Both the position numbers and the translations under genes were made by a program. From Zoroaster sp. YZ-2022 (lineage: Eukaryota; Echinodermata; Asteroidea; Forcipulatida; Zoroasteridae), in the NCBI GenBank assembly GCA_029582265.1, contig CM055819.1, positions 34,541,288-34,605,287 on the forward strand: a DNA stretch of 64,000 nt, in the 5' to 3' direction. The notes beneath the pieces were generated by a model. That model was not told where the DNA came from. It ran no database searches and saw only the letters and a program-made list of their open reading frames with translations. Shown piece after piece: positions 45,742 through 57,380 of the stretch. Each line of letters starts with the position of its first letter. Within the stretch, counting starts at the first letter, position 1.

Positions 45742-46059
45742 ACACTATGAATAACTTTACCCTGAAAATGCCCTGAAAATCTGTTTTACCGTGAAATAAA
45801 TAGTTCACTGCAATTTCATGACGACACAACACCGTGAAAACGCCATGAAATATTCTTGGAATTCCTTTGCTGTGAAAACGCTGTGAAAATGCCATGAACT
45901 TCTTGTGGCAGTTTTGGGGCAGCTCATTTATTCTCGAGAGCATTGTGAACATTATTGCCAATATCTGAGAGGAAGAGACACCATGAAATTGCCGTGAAAT
46001 TATGGTGAACTGTTATTTCACGGCAAAACGGATTTTCAGGGTAAAGTTATTCATAGTGT
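45742..46059. mobile_element. CACTATGAAT-ended MITE with reiterated CCRTGAAAA, copy 2
   Basis: Nearly identical to 17867-18217 but shorter by an internal deletion. The ends are ACACTATGAATAACTTTACC and its inverse. Confidence 0.85.
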
Positions 46060-46122
46060 GACTAACAGAAACTTTAACACAATTCAACTTTCGCAGCAAA
46101 TATTTCTGATAAATGTGAGGTA

Positions 46123-46290
46123 AGTCAAGACTGTTTGCAGTGACACCATGTTGAAATTCTATTTTGAGTAGTAATTAGTTCTGAAAAGAACTGGTCGGTT
46201 ACAACTCTTTTCAGAACTAATTACTACGCATGAGAGAATTTCTACATGGTGTTACCGCAAACAGCTCCTTACTTATCCTTTTCACCATGC
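46123..46290. mobile_element. GTGACACCATG-family MITE, hairpin copy
   Basis: AGACTGTTTGCAGTGACACC at the left, GTGTTACCGCAAACAG at the right, with TAGTAATTAGTTCTGAAAAG inverted in the middle. Confidence 0.7.
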
Positions 46291-47750
46291 AAGGCTGCAA
46301 GTCTTATTTAAATGTGACATTACTTAAAGGTAACATTTGACTGGCGTTAGACTTGCCCCAAGTTGTTTGTTGTGCTTTCAACTAAAAGATCACCCAAATT
46401 ATTGTCAGGAGCTTCTCAACTACACTTAGATATAGCAGCTAGTAGAATTTCAAAGGAGTGAATGATTATAAAAGGGTCGGACCCAAACTCTGCCTTAAAA
46501 TTACTGCAGACCTCATTTCAACTATCCTTATAAATGTGTGGATAGTTTCTTTGTAACAATTTTCTAAGATACTAGGTAACTTATCATGATTCTTTGAAGA
46601 ATATGTCACACTCAGCTTTTTGATGTATTATACATAATTATTATACATTACGTGAATTACATTTTCAAATATTGTGCCAAAATTTGAATGTGCGATTTGA
46701 TAAAATATTTTCATAAACAGTTACTCGTGGAATCACAGGGGAATATATAAGGTGCTAGTATTTATGATGTAATACAACTAGGCATCCAGTGGATGCTCAG
46801 TGTTCTGACTTTGGTTCAAAACCAATAGCTCTTAATAAAGTATGCAAATTTGATTCAAGATCAACTTTCATGGAATGAACAAAGCACAACAAACAACCCA
46901 GGGCAAGTCGTCTTTGTAGTCATATGTAATTGAACAAAGCAACAACTCCGTAAAAATAAATTTATTTAAAAAAAAAGTAACATTAAAGTAAAGATTAAAT
47001 ACAATATGGGTACATATGTGATGAATGAGTTTATGTCTGCAACTGCCTTTTGTGACAACTAATAAAAATAATAGCTTTTGTACAAAAAACAAAATGTTTT
47101 ATTTGTTGTGTTCTTTGTAACAATGCGTTATCAAACACAGGTTAGTATGTGAAAATAATTTTATTTGAGGAAGTGTCACATATTTTCATGCAAAACCACA
47201 TTTACACAGTGTTTCAAACAGGATGTACCCCTCCCAAAAAGAAATTATTTCCTTAATTTTATGTTGTTAAACATGAAAACTACCTACTATCCCCCAGTTA
47301 TTTGGCCAGAAATATGATGCCCAATTCTTCTGTTAGTTCTGTAAAATTTTCATCAGATTTGGTTTTTGAAAACAAATGTAATAATAAAGGAACACTTTTG
47401 AACTAAAATACGGGGTTACGCATGGCACATAATTGTGATTAACAAACTGAAAAGCCAATATGGAAATGTAGTGTCACAATGGGTCAAGACTGTAGATAAT
47501 TATATACATCAGTGCATCAAATGTGCAAAACCCAGTCATTAACTTCAAAGTCGAGAACCCAGTACCAACCTTCAGGTTGCATACACATAAGTAATGGTAA
47601 GTCTGGAATTATGAAATGTTATGGTGCACCAGACTGTTGAAAGTCCTCCACATCTGTGATCACACAACCCAGCAAACATGACTGACACAGTCTGCCCTAA
47701 GTCTGACACCTTGAATCCGATCGTCTGACCCTTATGACAGAGGGTACAGA
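46291..47750. other. Tail-to-tail intergenic sequence
   Basis: Downstream of both Cav3 (plus) and the 47.7-50.6 kb gene (minus). It probably contains the minus-strand 3' untranslated region; no open frame of note. Confidence 0.45.
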
Positions 47751-47906
47751 CTATTTTCTTCCGAGGCCATAAGCCAGTGAGTTGGTTATTGTTCTGGTTT
47801 GTTGTTCAGCTTTTCGTCTTTCAAAGTCTGGTTCCCTTGTTCGTGATGTCACATCAGCAGAGAAGTGTCTTGTGGATGGGTCTGGGTGCTGATCCAATGA
47901 TTCTTG
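47751..47906 (-). CDS. Terminal exon of the minus-strand gene
   Basis: Minus-strand acceptor attttcacag, 51 codons then TAG. The sequence is rich in Arg, Glu and Gln (for example REPDFERRKAEQQTRTITNS) and ends LAYGLGRK. AATAAA hexamers on the minus strand near 47159 and 47097 could end the transcript. The exon abuts a SINE at 47920. Confidence 0.75.
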   Translation of the reverse strand, partial: QESLDQHPDPSTRHFSADVTSRTREPDFERRKAEQQTRTITNSLAYGLGRK

Positions 47907-50556
47907 CTGTGAAAATTAATTAATAATTAATTAATATGTGGACTTTATATAGCGCACGTATCCACCAACTAAGTGGTGCTCAAGGCGCATTATATCATTA
48001 CCCCTGCTCATAAGGCTCATAAATCATTCCTGAAACCATCTCAGCTCCCTGGGGAGTATACAGCTCAATTGCTGCCATTACAGCGCATATAGGGCTAATC
48101 AATCAATCATTTCATTTCATTCATTTATTAACACATATTCCAATGTTGACAACAAGAATGTTGTTACAAATAATTACACAATATCAAGAGGTCCTACAAT
48201 ATGCAAAGACAAAATTAGTAACATGAAAAGACTAATTATGAGAGAAAAGCTTGTCAACATTGAGGAAAAGAAGAAGCCGGGGCTTTTATTCCTTTCCCTA
48301 CCCCCCACCCCTCAGTTTAATTACAAAATGACTAATTGACTTATTATTTGGTCTGATCTCCTGCCAATGTTATTGTTGAATGTAGTCTTCTGTATTTGTC
48401 CAGTAACTTTAATAGCATCATTGAGGTACCCATTTAACCCCTGGGTGGAGAGAAGTAATTATGGTTAAGTGTCTTGCTCAAGGACACAAGTGTCACGACC
48501 GGGATTCGAACCCACATTCTGCTGCTAACACCAGAACTTGAGTCCGGTAAGCTAGACCGCTCGGCCACGACACTCCACTCCAAAATGGAACACAAACATT
48601 AAATGTTATATCTTCCATGAGTCTATGAAGAAGGAACTACCAAGAAAATGAATTTATAATTTTGGAGAGTATAATATCAAAATAGGTTTGTGGAAGAAAA
48701 AAAATTATTTACCAATTTATCGGCCATGTTGGAAATTTGACTTCGGACATCATACTTCCAGCACTGTTGGAACAAAAAAAATAATAATAAACAAATTACT
48801 AATTCACTTTAATTCTCTCTAAAAGCCAGAGTACACCTTTAGTTAGTTAACCCTCCTACTGTTTGACCATTTGAAACCATTCAAAATTTCCACTTACCAA
48901 AATGCCCATTGGTTTTGTACACACATGGTGATACCATTTGAACAGTGTTGGTAGCAAGCTTTACTACCATTCAAATGCATAGAGGGTCCATTGATTCACC
49001 ACTTAGAAGTATCCAAACAAGGTTTTTTATTAGCTGTCCTACCATTTGGAAAGATCCTAACAAGGGTTTGTATTAGCTGACCTACATGTACCATTCAAAA
49101 CCATTTGGGGGAATCAATACTGTACACAGTTATTTCACCATTCAAAACCACAAAAGCGAATGGTTTCAAATGGTGATCAACTTGTATGAAAAAGGTACCA
49201 AAAGTAGGAGGGATAAAGTTAATTGAATAAATTGAATAAATAAATGGCTTTATGACACAATGTTATAATAAAATTATTGCTGGTCAAATAATGTTTAACC
49301 ATGCATCAGCTTATTGTTTTGTGCAAATGATCGTTTGAAAGCGATTTACTTCCTTTTTACATGGAATAGAAGATGTCGTTGTGTGCCTGGAAGAAGGTCG
49401 TAAGGCTCTACGACCTTCTTCTGGGCACACAAAGTACAACTTTTTGTCCCAGCAGAAGGTCGTAAGCAATAAAATGGCTCCTTTGAAAAAAGTAGGGCAT
49501 AACTGTTATATATTTGTTGCTAGAATTACTCTCAAGACATGTTTTTCCATTCCCATGCAGAATTTAACTTTTCTACAATGACTTATAAATGGCAGAAAAA
49601 CAACCAAACTTTCACACTCAGTTTTCTTGAAACACATTAATTGCTTACGACCTTTTGCCGGTCACACTTTCGTTACGTCCTTCTTCCAGGCACATGACGA
49701 TGTATCAACTAAAACCAAAATTGCTGTTGGATTAACACAGGCTGTTGAATTAGCAAAACACATATGTTAATCATGAATTAACTGCTTTCCAACCATGAGT
49801 AAAAGGACATGTGATATAAATGCAAAGATTGTCATTAAAGGGACAAGTATCATCATGATCAGAGCAGACTTTCAACAGGGCATGGAATCAATGTCCTCCT
49901 TTAAGATGAACACAATGACTCAAAATGACTCGCTACTTTATGCAGCAGCAACGGTAATATGACATTATCATGTGGGGTATTATTTTCAGTCACTGAATTA
50001 ATCTAAACCTAGAACTCTGATTGTTGACCGTGACGATACTGTCCCTTTAATGGTCTCACATTTCAACCATAGCAAGTCATCAATGCAAGTGTAACCATAC
50101 AAATTGCCACTAGCATTGTGTACATCTTTGCGTGGATCTTGTTGTCTAAACATCATCAATTATGTAGAATACAGAAGCTTCCCTATTAAAAATTTAATTC
50201 AAAGCTATATAAGACATCTGTGCTCATTTTATCAAAGGAAAATCTGTGACATTTGTCATAATTTGGGTAGATATGTGGCGGTTGTATTCTACATTCTTTC
50301 CCCAATGACATCAGCTTTTTAATTATGTTTAATTTGATTTTTTGTTTGTTTACAATTCACATCGTACCTCAAAGGGATCCATTTCTTTTTGTTGTCTTAG
50401 CGCCATGTTATACTCGGGTACCACTGTCCATGACTGTGAATGGGAAATGTTGCCCGACAGGCTGATCGGCGGAAGACCCACGGAGCTAGACGAACAAGAG
50501 GCCGGCAGGTCATACTCGACATGTCGCTGCTGGCCACCTCCCGGAAGCCGAGACAT
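47751..50556 (-). CDS. Unrecognised small protein, 131 aa, three exons
   Basis: Joined exons on the minus strand: 50556-50368, 48763-48713, 47906-47751. All junctions are GT-AG and phase 0; 393 nt plus stop included gives 131 codons less one, ending with TAG at 47753-47751. The first 63 residues start MSRLPGGGQQRHVEYDLP, with a Ser-rich patch, and end RQQKEMDPFE. The middle exon gives CWKYDVRSQISNMADKL, and the last gives QESLDQHPDPS to ITNSLAYGLGRK. The C-terminal half is charged and may be helical. No signal peptide or membrane segment in this form. The ATG at 50556 is chosen because the region is locally CpG-rich; an in-frame ATG at 50604 also exists. I do not recognise the family. The exon at 56824-56729 also ends phase 0 and could instead precede 48763. 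Confidence 0.62.
47920..48579 (-). mobile_element. tRNA-derived SINE split by an insert
   Basis: The tail part (47920-48101, ATATAGCGCACGTATCCACC) and head part (48425-48579, B box GGGTTCGAATCCC on the minus strand) match the 24515 copy. The insert 48102-48424 resembles that at 14492-14800. Confidence 0.75.
48713..48763 (-). CDS. Internal exon of the minus-strand gene
   Basis: Read on the minus strand: acceptor gttccaacag, donor TTG|gtaaat, 51 nt, phase 0 to 0, CWKYDVRSQISNMADKL. It joins QESLDQ of the terminal exon without interruption. Confidence 0.72.
48847..49216. mobile_element. piggyBac-like MITE, copy 5
   Basis: TTAACCCTCCTACTG left; the right end AGTAGGAGGGATAA has one decayed base. 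A sister of copy 1 with the same CCATTTGAAA word. Confidence 0.85.
49376..49704. mobile_element. MITE with GTGCCTGGAAGAAGG ends
   Basis: TGTGTGCCTGGAAGAAGGTC is inverted at CCTTCTTCCAGGCACATGA. GGTCGTAAGC / GCTTACGACC is repeated inside. Confidence 0.75.
49835..50050. mobile_element. AAAGGGACA-ended MITE, copy 4
   Basis: TTAAAGGGACAAGTATCATC left, GTGACGATACTGTCCCTTTA right; lies in the opposite orientation to copy 1. Confidence 0.85.
50368..50556 (-). CDS. Probable first coding exon of the minus-strand gene
   Basis: ATG at 50556-50554, 63 codons, donor GAG|gtacga. CpG dinucleotides are far more frequent here than in the surroundings, as expected of a promoter-proximal exon. The frame is also open upstream to 50604 (adding MIVFLVLELHFISLTT) and there is an AG at a possible acceptor near 50584, so an internal-exon role is not excluded. 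Confidence 0.55.
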
Positions 50557-50604
50557 CGTGGTCAGCGAAATGAAGTGGAGTTCTAACACCAGGAATACAA
50601 TCAA

Positions 50605-51918
50605 TCAACTTGTTAAGTAACTTGCTCAACTTCAGTTCAGAACTACCAGAAGTTAACTGTAAACTTTAATCGGCCTACTTCACGTTTCACACTTTTAATA
50701 CAATTTTAAAAACATGGAAAGTAACGTAGCCTAAGTGATGGTCAACGCTGCGAGACCTTTTACACAGTACATGTACCATGGTTTCCGTAAACAAAAGTCT
50801 CAGCTGGCCAGAGATCAGATGGCGCCCTCTCGTGATCCACCTGTTTCCAATCAATTTTTTTTTAGAACCAGTAAAGAGCACGACGCCCTCTTTTGTTGAG
50901 TAACACATTGCACATACCAACATCTGCATTGTTTGAGAGCAAAAGATCACGTATGATTTTGTGGGTTTTTGGCATTCATTTTAACAAAGGAAGCACTTCA
51001 GAGAAAAAATAATTAAGATGGCTTTATTCTACCATTACAACTAAGTGAAAGTAAGTGCAGTTTCATAATATATCTTTCAAATTAGGCAAACTGCCCAGAT
51101 CCGTTTGAATCCTTTGTTTACCCATTGAGGAAGGAACGTGGTTTACCCCATGTTTGCTTTGAGAATTCCTTCCTCCATGATCATAATAATTAGCAGATCA
51201 AAATTTGAAAAATCGCTCCCTTTTTGTACATGTGGGGCTAGGGCCAAGGATACGGAGGGAGTCCAGTGTATACTGTATTGGCCCTAGAATGGGGGCTATG
51301 TTTGAGGTAACTCATCATATATAAAAGTCCTAATTCACAGGATATTAAAATATTTGGTTGCAAATTGAAGATGATAATGGTCTTGTTTACTTTTCCATAT
51401 GGAAAACATTTACTTAAGATTCATTTTGTAAGATTCGGTCACATACAGGTGCAAAGGCTGGGTTAAAAATGGGGCAGTTCCCTTGATAAGACAGTGAAAC
51501 TCAGAGGGTTCTTTTCTAAGAGAGCAGTTCTCAATATACACATACATGTAAAAGTAATGCTCAAACAAAGAGCCATGTAATTTCGTTCATTTATAAATGG
51601 AAAATGTAACTTGTCCAGTGAGACAAGAGCCACATCTACTGAATGACTAACAGTAACATACAAGTTGTCTTGACTCTTATGTCCAATTAACAATAAGAAA
51701 GGTTATCTCAAGAGGGCAATAAGACAACATTCTGTCTCACTGTGCTAAGGTATAGGTGTTGGTTACAAGAATGCGTACACATCATAAATATGCAATCTTG
51801 AGGTTTAAGAAGCCAGAGTGTCTTATTACATCTGCACAGTGTAGTGATTATCTAAAAATTCTACCTCCATGGTTATACCATGAAGGAGTACATAATGGGA
51901 AAACTAGGAATGTATACA
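50605..51918. other. Upstream flank of the minus-strand first exon
   Basis: The putative promoter region of the 50556 start lies at 50600-50900. No TATA box is clear. Beyond that nothing is recognised. Confidence 0.35.
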
Positions 51919-52245
51919 TTAACCCTCCTACTACTACAAGGGTCAAAATCAGTCAAAATGTTGATAAACCTCCCAAGGTATATCTAGTGCACTTAAAAGT
52001 CAAACATTGTCAAACCTTACGTGTAATAAGTACATTTACAGGTCAAGAGTCGACTGTTTTTGACTGGTAAAGGCATTGTCTAGTATATTGTTCATGACGG
52101 TCAAAATGACGGTCAAAATGACAGTCAAAACCAGTCAAAAATGCCCCTGTGTACACATTTGGGTCAACAGTCAAAACAGGCAGTTGACTGGTTTTGACCT
52201 CTATAGCAACTTGCCAGTAAAGTGCAGCAATAGTAGGAGGGTTAA
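51919..52245. mobile_element. piggyBac-like MITE, copy 6
   Basis: TTAACCCTCCTACTA left, TAGTAGGAGGGTTAA right. The interior has more than twelve GTCAAAA/TTTTGAC words. Confidence 0.85.
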
Positions 52246-52261
52246 TAAGGCAACAAAAATT

Positions 52262-52601
52262 GTCTGGTAATAGGGCGACTTCAAATTTGGTGCAGTGATG
52301 TGCTTTTTTTTGGGGGGGGGGAATCTTTTCCCCCCAACCAGTGAAATAAATACGTGAAACATGTATATGCAGTTATTGGAACCAGACCAAATTTCCCATA
52401 CACAAAGTATGGTGGCTAAGAGAGGCCTCACAAATCGGGCAAACGTTAATACCTCCATGGGAAAAAGTCATTTATAAAAAAGCATGGCAGAATTCCAATC
52501 TGATGCAGCAATTTTGGACATCGTTTCATAGCAACAAAAAAAAGAAAACCAAATATGCTGACGTGCAAGTCTGAGGCGACACGCACCAAGACCAGAAACT
52601 G
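52262..52601. mobile_element. AGTTTCTGGTC-ended MITE, copy 3
   Basis: Shares GAGGCCTCACAAATCGGGCA and CATCGTTTCATAGCAAC with 15217-15554; ends GACCAGAAACTGG. Confidence 0.7.
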
Positions 52602-52955
52602 GGGCTTAATGAAAATAAATTAGGAAAAATTAATACAGGAACAAAACAGATCCTTAACCTTTGAAGAAATAAACTTGCTATAATTTATAAATAAACAAAA
52701 TTACAAAGGTCATTGAAAGAAAAGAACTTCTCTAAATCTGAATTACAGAATAATTGGCTATAGAAAATCATATTCAGTAAATCAATGAAATAAATACTCT
52801 ATATTTACAATTCAGAGAAGCATAATAAATCAAATAATTAAATAGTATCTGGAATAAATACAAACATCTGAATACATTTTCTGTAACTTTCTGTTTATAT
52901 TGATAGAAACTCATAGAAACAGTTTCACCAACATTACCAATGTTGTACCTTTCCT

Positions 52956-53261
52956 TTAACCCTCCTATTACTACAAGGTTCAAAATCAGTCAAAATGTTG
53001 ATATACTTGCTAAAGGTATATCTAGTGCACACAAAAGTCAAACACTGCCACACCTTACGTGTAGTAAGTACATTTACAGGTCAAAATGAGTCGACCATAA
53101 AAGCATTGTCTGGTATTGTTCAGGGTGGTCAAAATGAGAGTAAAAACCAGTCAAAAATGCCCCTGTGTGCACATTTGGGTCAACAGTCAAAACGGGCAGT
53201 TGACTGGTTTTGACCTCTATAGCTACTTCCCACTAAAGGTCAGCTATAGTAGGAGGGTTAA
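52956..53261. mobile_element. piggyBac-like MITE, copy 7
   Basis: TTAACCCTCCTATTA left, ATAGTAGGAGGGTTAA right. A sister of copy 6. Its right TTAA is shared with the start of the next MITE (53260). Confidence 0.85.
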
Positions 53262-53412
53262 AGGGACAGTATCGTCACAGACAACAGGGCATGGAATCGG
53301 AGTGCTAGTATTAGATTAACTCAGTGACTGAAAATCATACCCCACATGATAAGATCACATTACTGTTGCTGCTGCATAAATTTTCAGTAATTTTCAGTCA
53401 CTGTTCATCTTA
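53260..53412. mobile_element. AAAGGGACA-ended MITE, copy 5, truncated
   Basis: Left part only (AAAGGGACAGTATCGTCACA, AACAGGGCATGGAAT). The right end is replaced by the LINE at 53413. Confidence 0.75.
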
Positions 53413-53675
53413 AACTCTGGAATCATCTTCCAACTAAACTCAAATCTTGTCAAATAGATTTAAGTCGCTGCTTAAAACTCATCTTATGTCACAATTCTTC
53501 AAAGATGATGTATATTTGTAATTTGTAGGTACATGCATCTCGATACATAATTTTTTTCTATGCTATCATTGTATATTGTTTGTAATCATGTTTTTCTTTG
53601 TTTCCGCGCCTTGAGTGCCCAGCAGGGTGGATACATGCGCGCTACAAAAATAAAATAAAATAAAAATAAAATTTC
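53413..53675 (+). mobile_element. 3' end of a non-LTR retrotransposon (LINE), 5'-truncated
   Basis: One frame gives LWNHLPTKLKSCQID, then LSRCLKTHLMSQFF, the familiar end of many LINE reverse-transcriptase proteins. It is followed by GCGCCTTGAGTGCCCAGCAG, then GGATACATGCGCGCTACAAA and an AAAATA-rich tail. The tail is shared with the SINEs at 24515 and 47920. Confidence 0.8.
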
Positions 53676-53737
53676 CTTTTTTTTATCTTCATAAAGACAC
53701 AATTAACATGTTTATACAAGTAGCTGAAACTTTCACT

Positions 53738-56458
53738 GGTTGGTTGTTGGATGTACATGTAATGATTGCCAACATTACCAATAGTCTATTTTATAGTGTA
53801 TAATAATGATTTCAAATCCAGCTACTTGTTGGATGTACATGTCATGATTGCCAACATTACCAATAGTCTATAATAATGATTTCAAATCCAGCTACTTGTT
53901 GGATGTACATGTCATGATTGCCAACATTACCAATAGTCTATAATAATGATTTCAAATCCAGCTACTTGTTGGATGTACATGTCATGATTGCCAACATTAC
54001 CAATAGTCTATTTTATAGTGTATAATAATGATTTCAAATCCAGCTACTTGTTGGATGTACATGTCATGATTGCCAACATTACCAATAGTCTATTTTATAG
54101 TGTATAATAATGATTTCAAATCCAGCTACTTGTTGGATGTACATGTCATGATTGCCAACATTACCAATAGTCTATAATAATGATTTCAAATCCAGCTACT
54201 TGTTGGATGTACATGTCATGATTGCCAACATTACCAATAGTCTATTTTATAGTGTATAATAATGATTTCAAATCCAGCTACTTGTTGGATGTACATGTCA
54301 TGATTGCCAACATTACCAATAGTCTATAATAATGATTTCAAATCCAGCTACTTGTTGGATGTACATGTCATGATTGCCAACATTACCAATAGTCTATTTT
54401 ATAGTGTATAATAATGATTTCAAATCCAGCTACTTGTTGGATGTACATGTCATGATTGCCAACATTACTATTAGTCTATTTTATAGTGTATAATAATGAT
54501 TTCAAATCCAGCTACTTGTTGGATGTACATGTCATGATTGCCAACATTACCAATAGTCTATAATAATGATTTCAAATCCAGCTACTTGTTGGATGTACAT
54601 GTCATGATTGCCAACATTACCAATAGTCTATTTTATAGTGTATAATAATGATTTCAAATCCAGCTACTTGTTGGATGTACATGTCATGATTGCCAACATT
54701 ACCAATAGTCTATTTTATAGTGTATAATGATTTCAAATCCAGCTACTTGTTGGATGTACATGTCATGATTGCCAACATTACCAATAGTCTATTTTATAGT
54801 GTATAATAATGATTTCAAATCCAGCTACTTGTTGGATGTACATGTCATGATTGCCAACATTACCATAGTCTATTTTATAGTGTATAATAATGATTTCAAA
54901 TCCAGCTACTTGTTGGATGTACATGTCATGATTGCCAACATTACCAATAGTCTATTTTATAGTGTATAATAATGATTTCAAATCCAGCTACTTGTTGGAT
55001 GTACATGTCATGATTGCCAACATTACCAATAGTCTATAATAATGATTTCAAATCCAGCTACTTGTTGGATGTACATGTCATGATTGCCAACATTACCAAT
55101 AGTCTATTTTATAGTCTATAATAATGATTTCAAATCCAGCTACTTGTTGGATGTACATGTCATGATTGCCAACATTACCAATAGTCTATTTTATAGTCTA
55201 TAATAATGATTTCAAATCCAGCTACTTGTTGGATGTACATGTCATGATTGCCAACATTACTAATAGTCTATAATAATGATTTCAAATCCAGCTACTTGTT
55301 GGATGTACATGTCATGATTGCCAACATTACCAATAGTCTATTTTATAGTGTATAATAATGATTTCAAATCCAGCTACTTGTTGGATGTACATGTCATGAT
55401 TGCCAACATTACCAATAGTCTATAATAATGATTTCAAATCCAGCTACTTGTTGGATGTACATGTCATGATTGCCAACATTACCATAGTCTATTTTATAGT
55501 GTATAATAATGATTTCAAATCCAGCTACTTGTTGGATGTACATGTCATGATTGCCAACATTACCAATAGTCTATTTTATAGTGTATAATAATGATTTCAA
55601 ATCCAGCTACTTGTTGGATGTACATGTCATGATTGCCAACATTACCAATAGTCTATAATAATGATTTCAAATCCAGCTACTTGTTGGATGTACATGTCAT
55701 GATTGCCAACATTACCAATAGTCTATTTTATAGTGTATAATAATGATTTCAAATCCAGCTACTTGTTGGATGTACATGTCATGATTGCCAACATTACCAA
55801 TAGTCTATTTTATAGTGTATAATAATGATTTCAAATCCAGCTACTTGTTGGATGTACATGTCATGATTGCCAACATTACCAATAGTCTATAATAATGATT
55901 TCAAATCCAGCTACTTGTTGGATGTACATGTCATGATTGCCAACATTACCAATAGTCTATTTTATAGTGTATAATAATGATTTCAAATCCAGCTACTTGT
56001 TGGATGTACATGTCATGATTGCCAACATTACCAATAGTCTATAATAATGATTTCAAATCCAGCTACTTGTTGGATGTACATGTCATGATTGCCAACATTA
56101 CCAATAGTCTATTTTATAGTGTATAATAATGATTTCAAATCCAGCTACTTGTTGGATGTACATGTAATGATTGCCAACATTACCAATAGTCTGTAATAAT
56201 GATTTCAAATCCAGCTACTTGTTGGATGTACATGTCATGATTGCCAATATTACCAATAGTCTATTTTATAGTGTATAATAATGATTTCAAATCCAGCTAC
56301 TTGTTGGATGTACATGTCATGATTGCCAATATTACCAATAGTCTATTTTATAGTGTATAATAATGATTTCAAATCCAGCTACTTGTTGGATGTACATGTC
56401 ATGATTGCCAACATTACCAATAGTCTATTTTATAGTGTATAATAATGATTTCAAATCC
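53738..56458 (+). repeat. Mixed 70/82-bp tandem array, 35 units
   Basis: Each unit contains GATTTCAAATCCAGCTACTT and GCCAACATTACCAATAGTCT. Units come in two lengths that differ by 12 bp (TTTTATAGTGTA present or absent); I count 23 long and 12 short, with three small deletions, and the summed lengths match the first-to-last distance. Open frames in it are artefacts. Confidence 0.95.
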
Positions 56459-56473
56459 AACTACTTTCAGGGA

Positions 56474-56708
56474 TTAACCCTCCTATGCCCATGCTGAAAT
56501 TTGGCCCAGTCAGCACAGCACCCACAGACACTCACTTGAGTATTTTTGGTTGCATTGCCAATAGGTCAAACCACAGAGTCACACAGAGCTGTGTATGTAC
56601 TTGGTTTTGGTTTGACCTCCTTGAGTACACTGCACAAAGTCAATGGGTTAATTAGAGAGACATACAAATTTTGAGTGTCTTTGAGTGTTAAACCTATAGG
56701 AGGGTTAA
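56474..56708. mobile_element. piggyBac-like MITE, copy 8
   Basis: TTAACCCTCCTATGCCCATG left, ATAGGAGGGTTAA right. The interior word is GAGTGTCTTTGAGTG/ACACTCACTTGAGT and GTCAAACC. Its sister is 63537-63844. It ends 21 bp before the minus-strand exon at 56729. Confidence 0.85.
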
Positions 56709-56728
56709 TTGTCCCAATTTACCCCTAC

Positions 56729-56824
56729 CTGTTGCATTGTTCTGTAGTAATTATTCCACTTCATCCATGACATTGATTGCTCCATGTCCACAATCTTGCA
56801 TATAACTCCTTCACCAGAAAATAT
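56729..56824 (-). CDS. Minus-strand exon of an unrecognised gene
   Basis: Minus-strand acceptor gatccacag, donor CAG|gtaggg, 96 nt, 32 open codons in one frame, phase 0 to 0: IFSGEGVICKIVDMEQS, then MSWMKWNNYYRTMQQ. Composition and splice sites look genuine. It is in phase with 63978 upstream and with either 48763 or an unseen exon downstream. It may therefore be part of the 47.7-50.6 kb gene (a longer isoform) or the end of another gene. Family not recognised. Confidence 0.6.
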
Positions 56825-57380
56825 CTGTGGATCAAAGTTATAAACTAGTTATAAAAATGAGTGCAACTTTAAGCTGTGGATGTTAGTAACCAATAATGGT
56901 CCATGGCTCTGGCCCATACTTAAATTGAATATACCAACCCCTTTCAGCTTACTGAATTAATACGAAATCAATCTTAAATTTTCCCTCTTCGTATCTTTCC
57001 ATAACTGTTTCTTAGAACCTGGCATACTGAATACAGTGTTACAGACAGATATATTTATTATTTACCAAACTCCTAATAAGGTAACAGTTAGATGCCCTAA
57101 CTCAAACTGTGTAGTATTTAAGTTTTTATATTTTTATTATAATATATTTTAATATCTCAAAGTGTGCCTAAAGCCATTTATCGTTCTTTGTGTGATTCAA
57201 TGTTTGTTTACTTCCTAAGTGGTAGTATCAGGAGATCAACTCGACAGTAATTTAGTTTACTTTTTTGTAATCCTACAGGGGTGCTACCTTTGTTTCTGTT
57301 TCTGTTAATCTAATGTAAATTTGTGTTTTTTTTGTTTTTTCTACCTGTGAAATCAATAAATGAAATAAATGAAAAATGAA

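Noticed and set aside
50342..50620. Plus-strand 92-codon frame
   Set aside because: It is the opposite strand of the more plausible minus-strand exon, whose donor and downstream exons agree in phase.
54769..55588. Frames reading FKSSYLLDVHVMIANIT
   Set aside because: Tandem-array artefacts, repeated with the 70/82-bp units.
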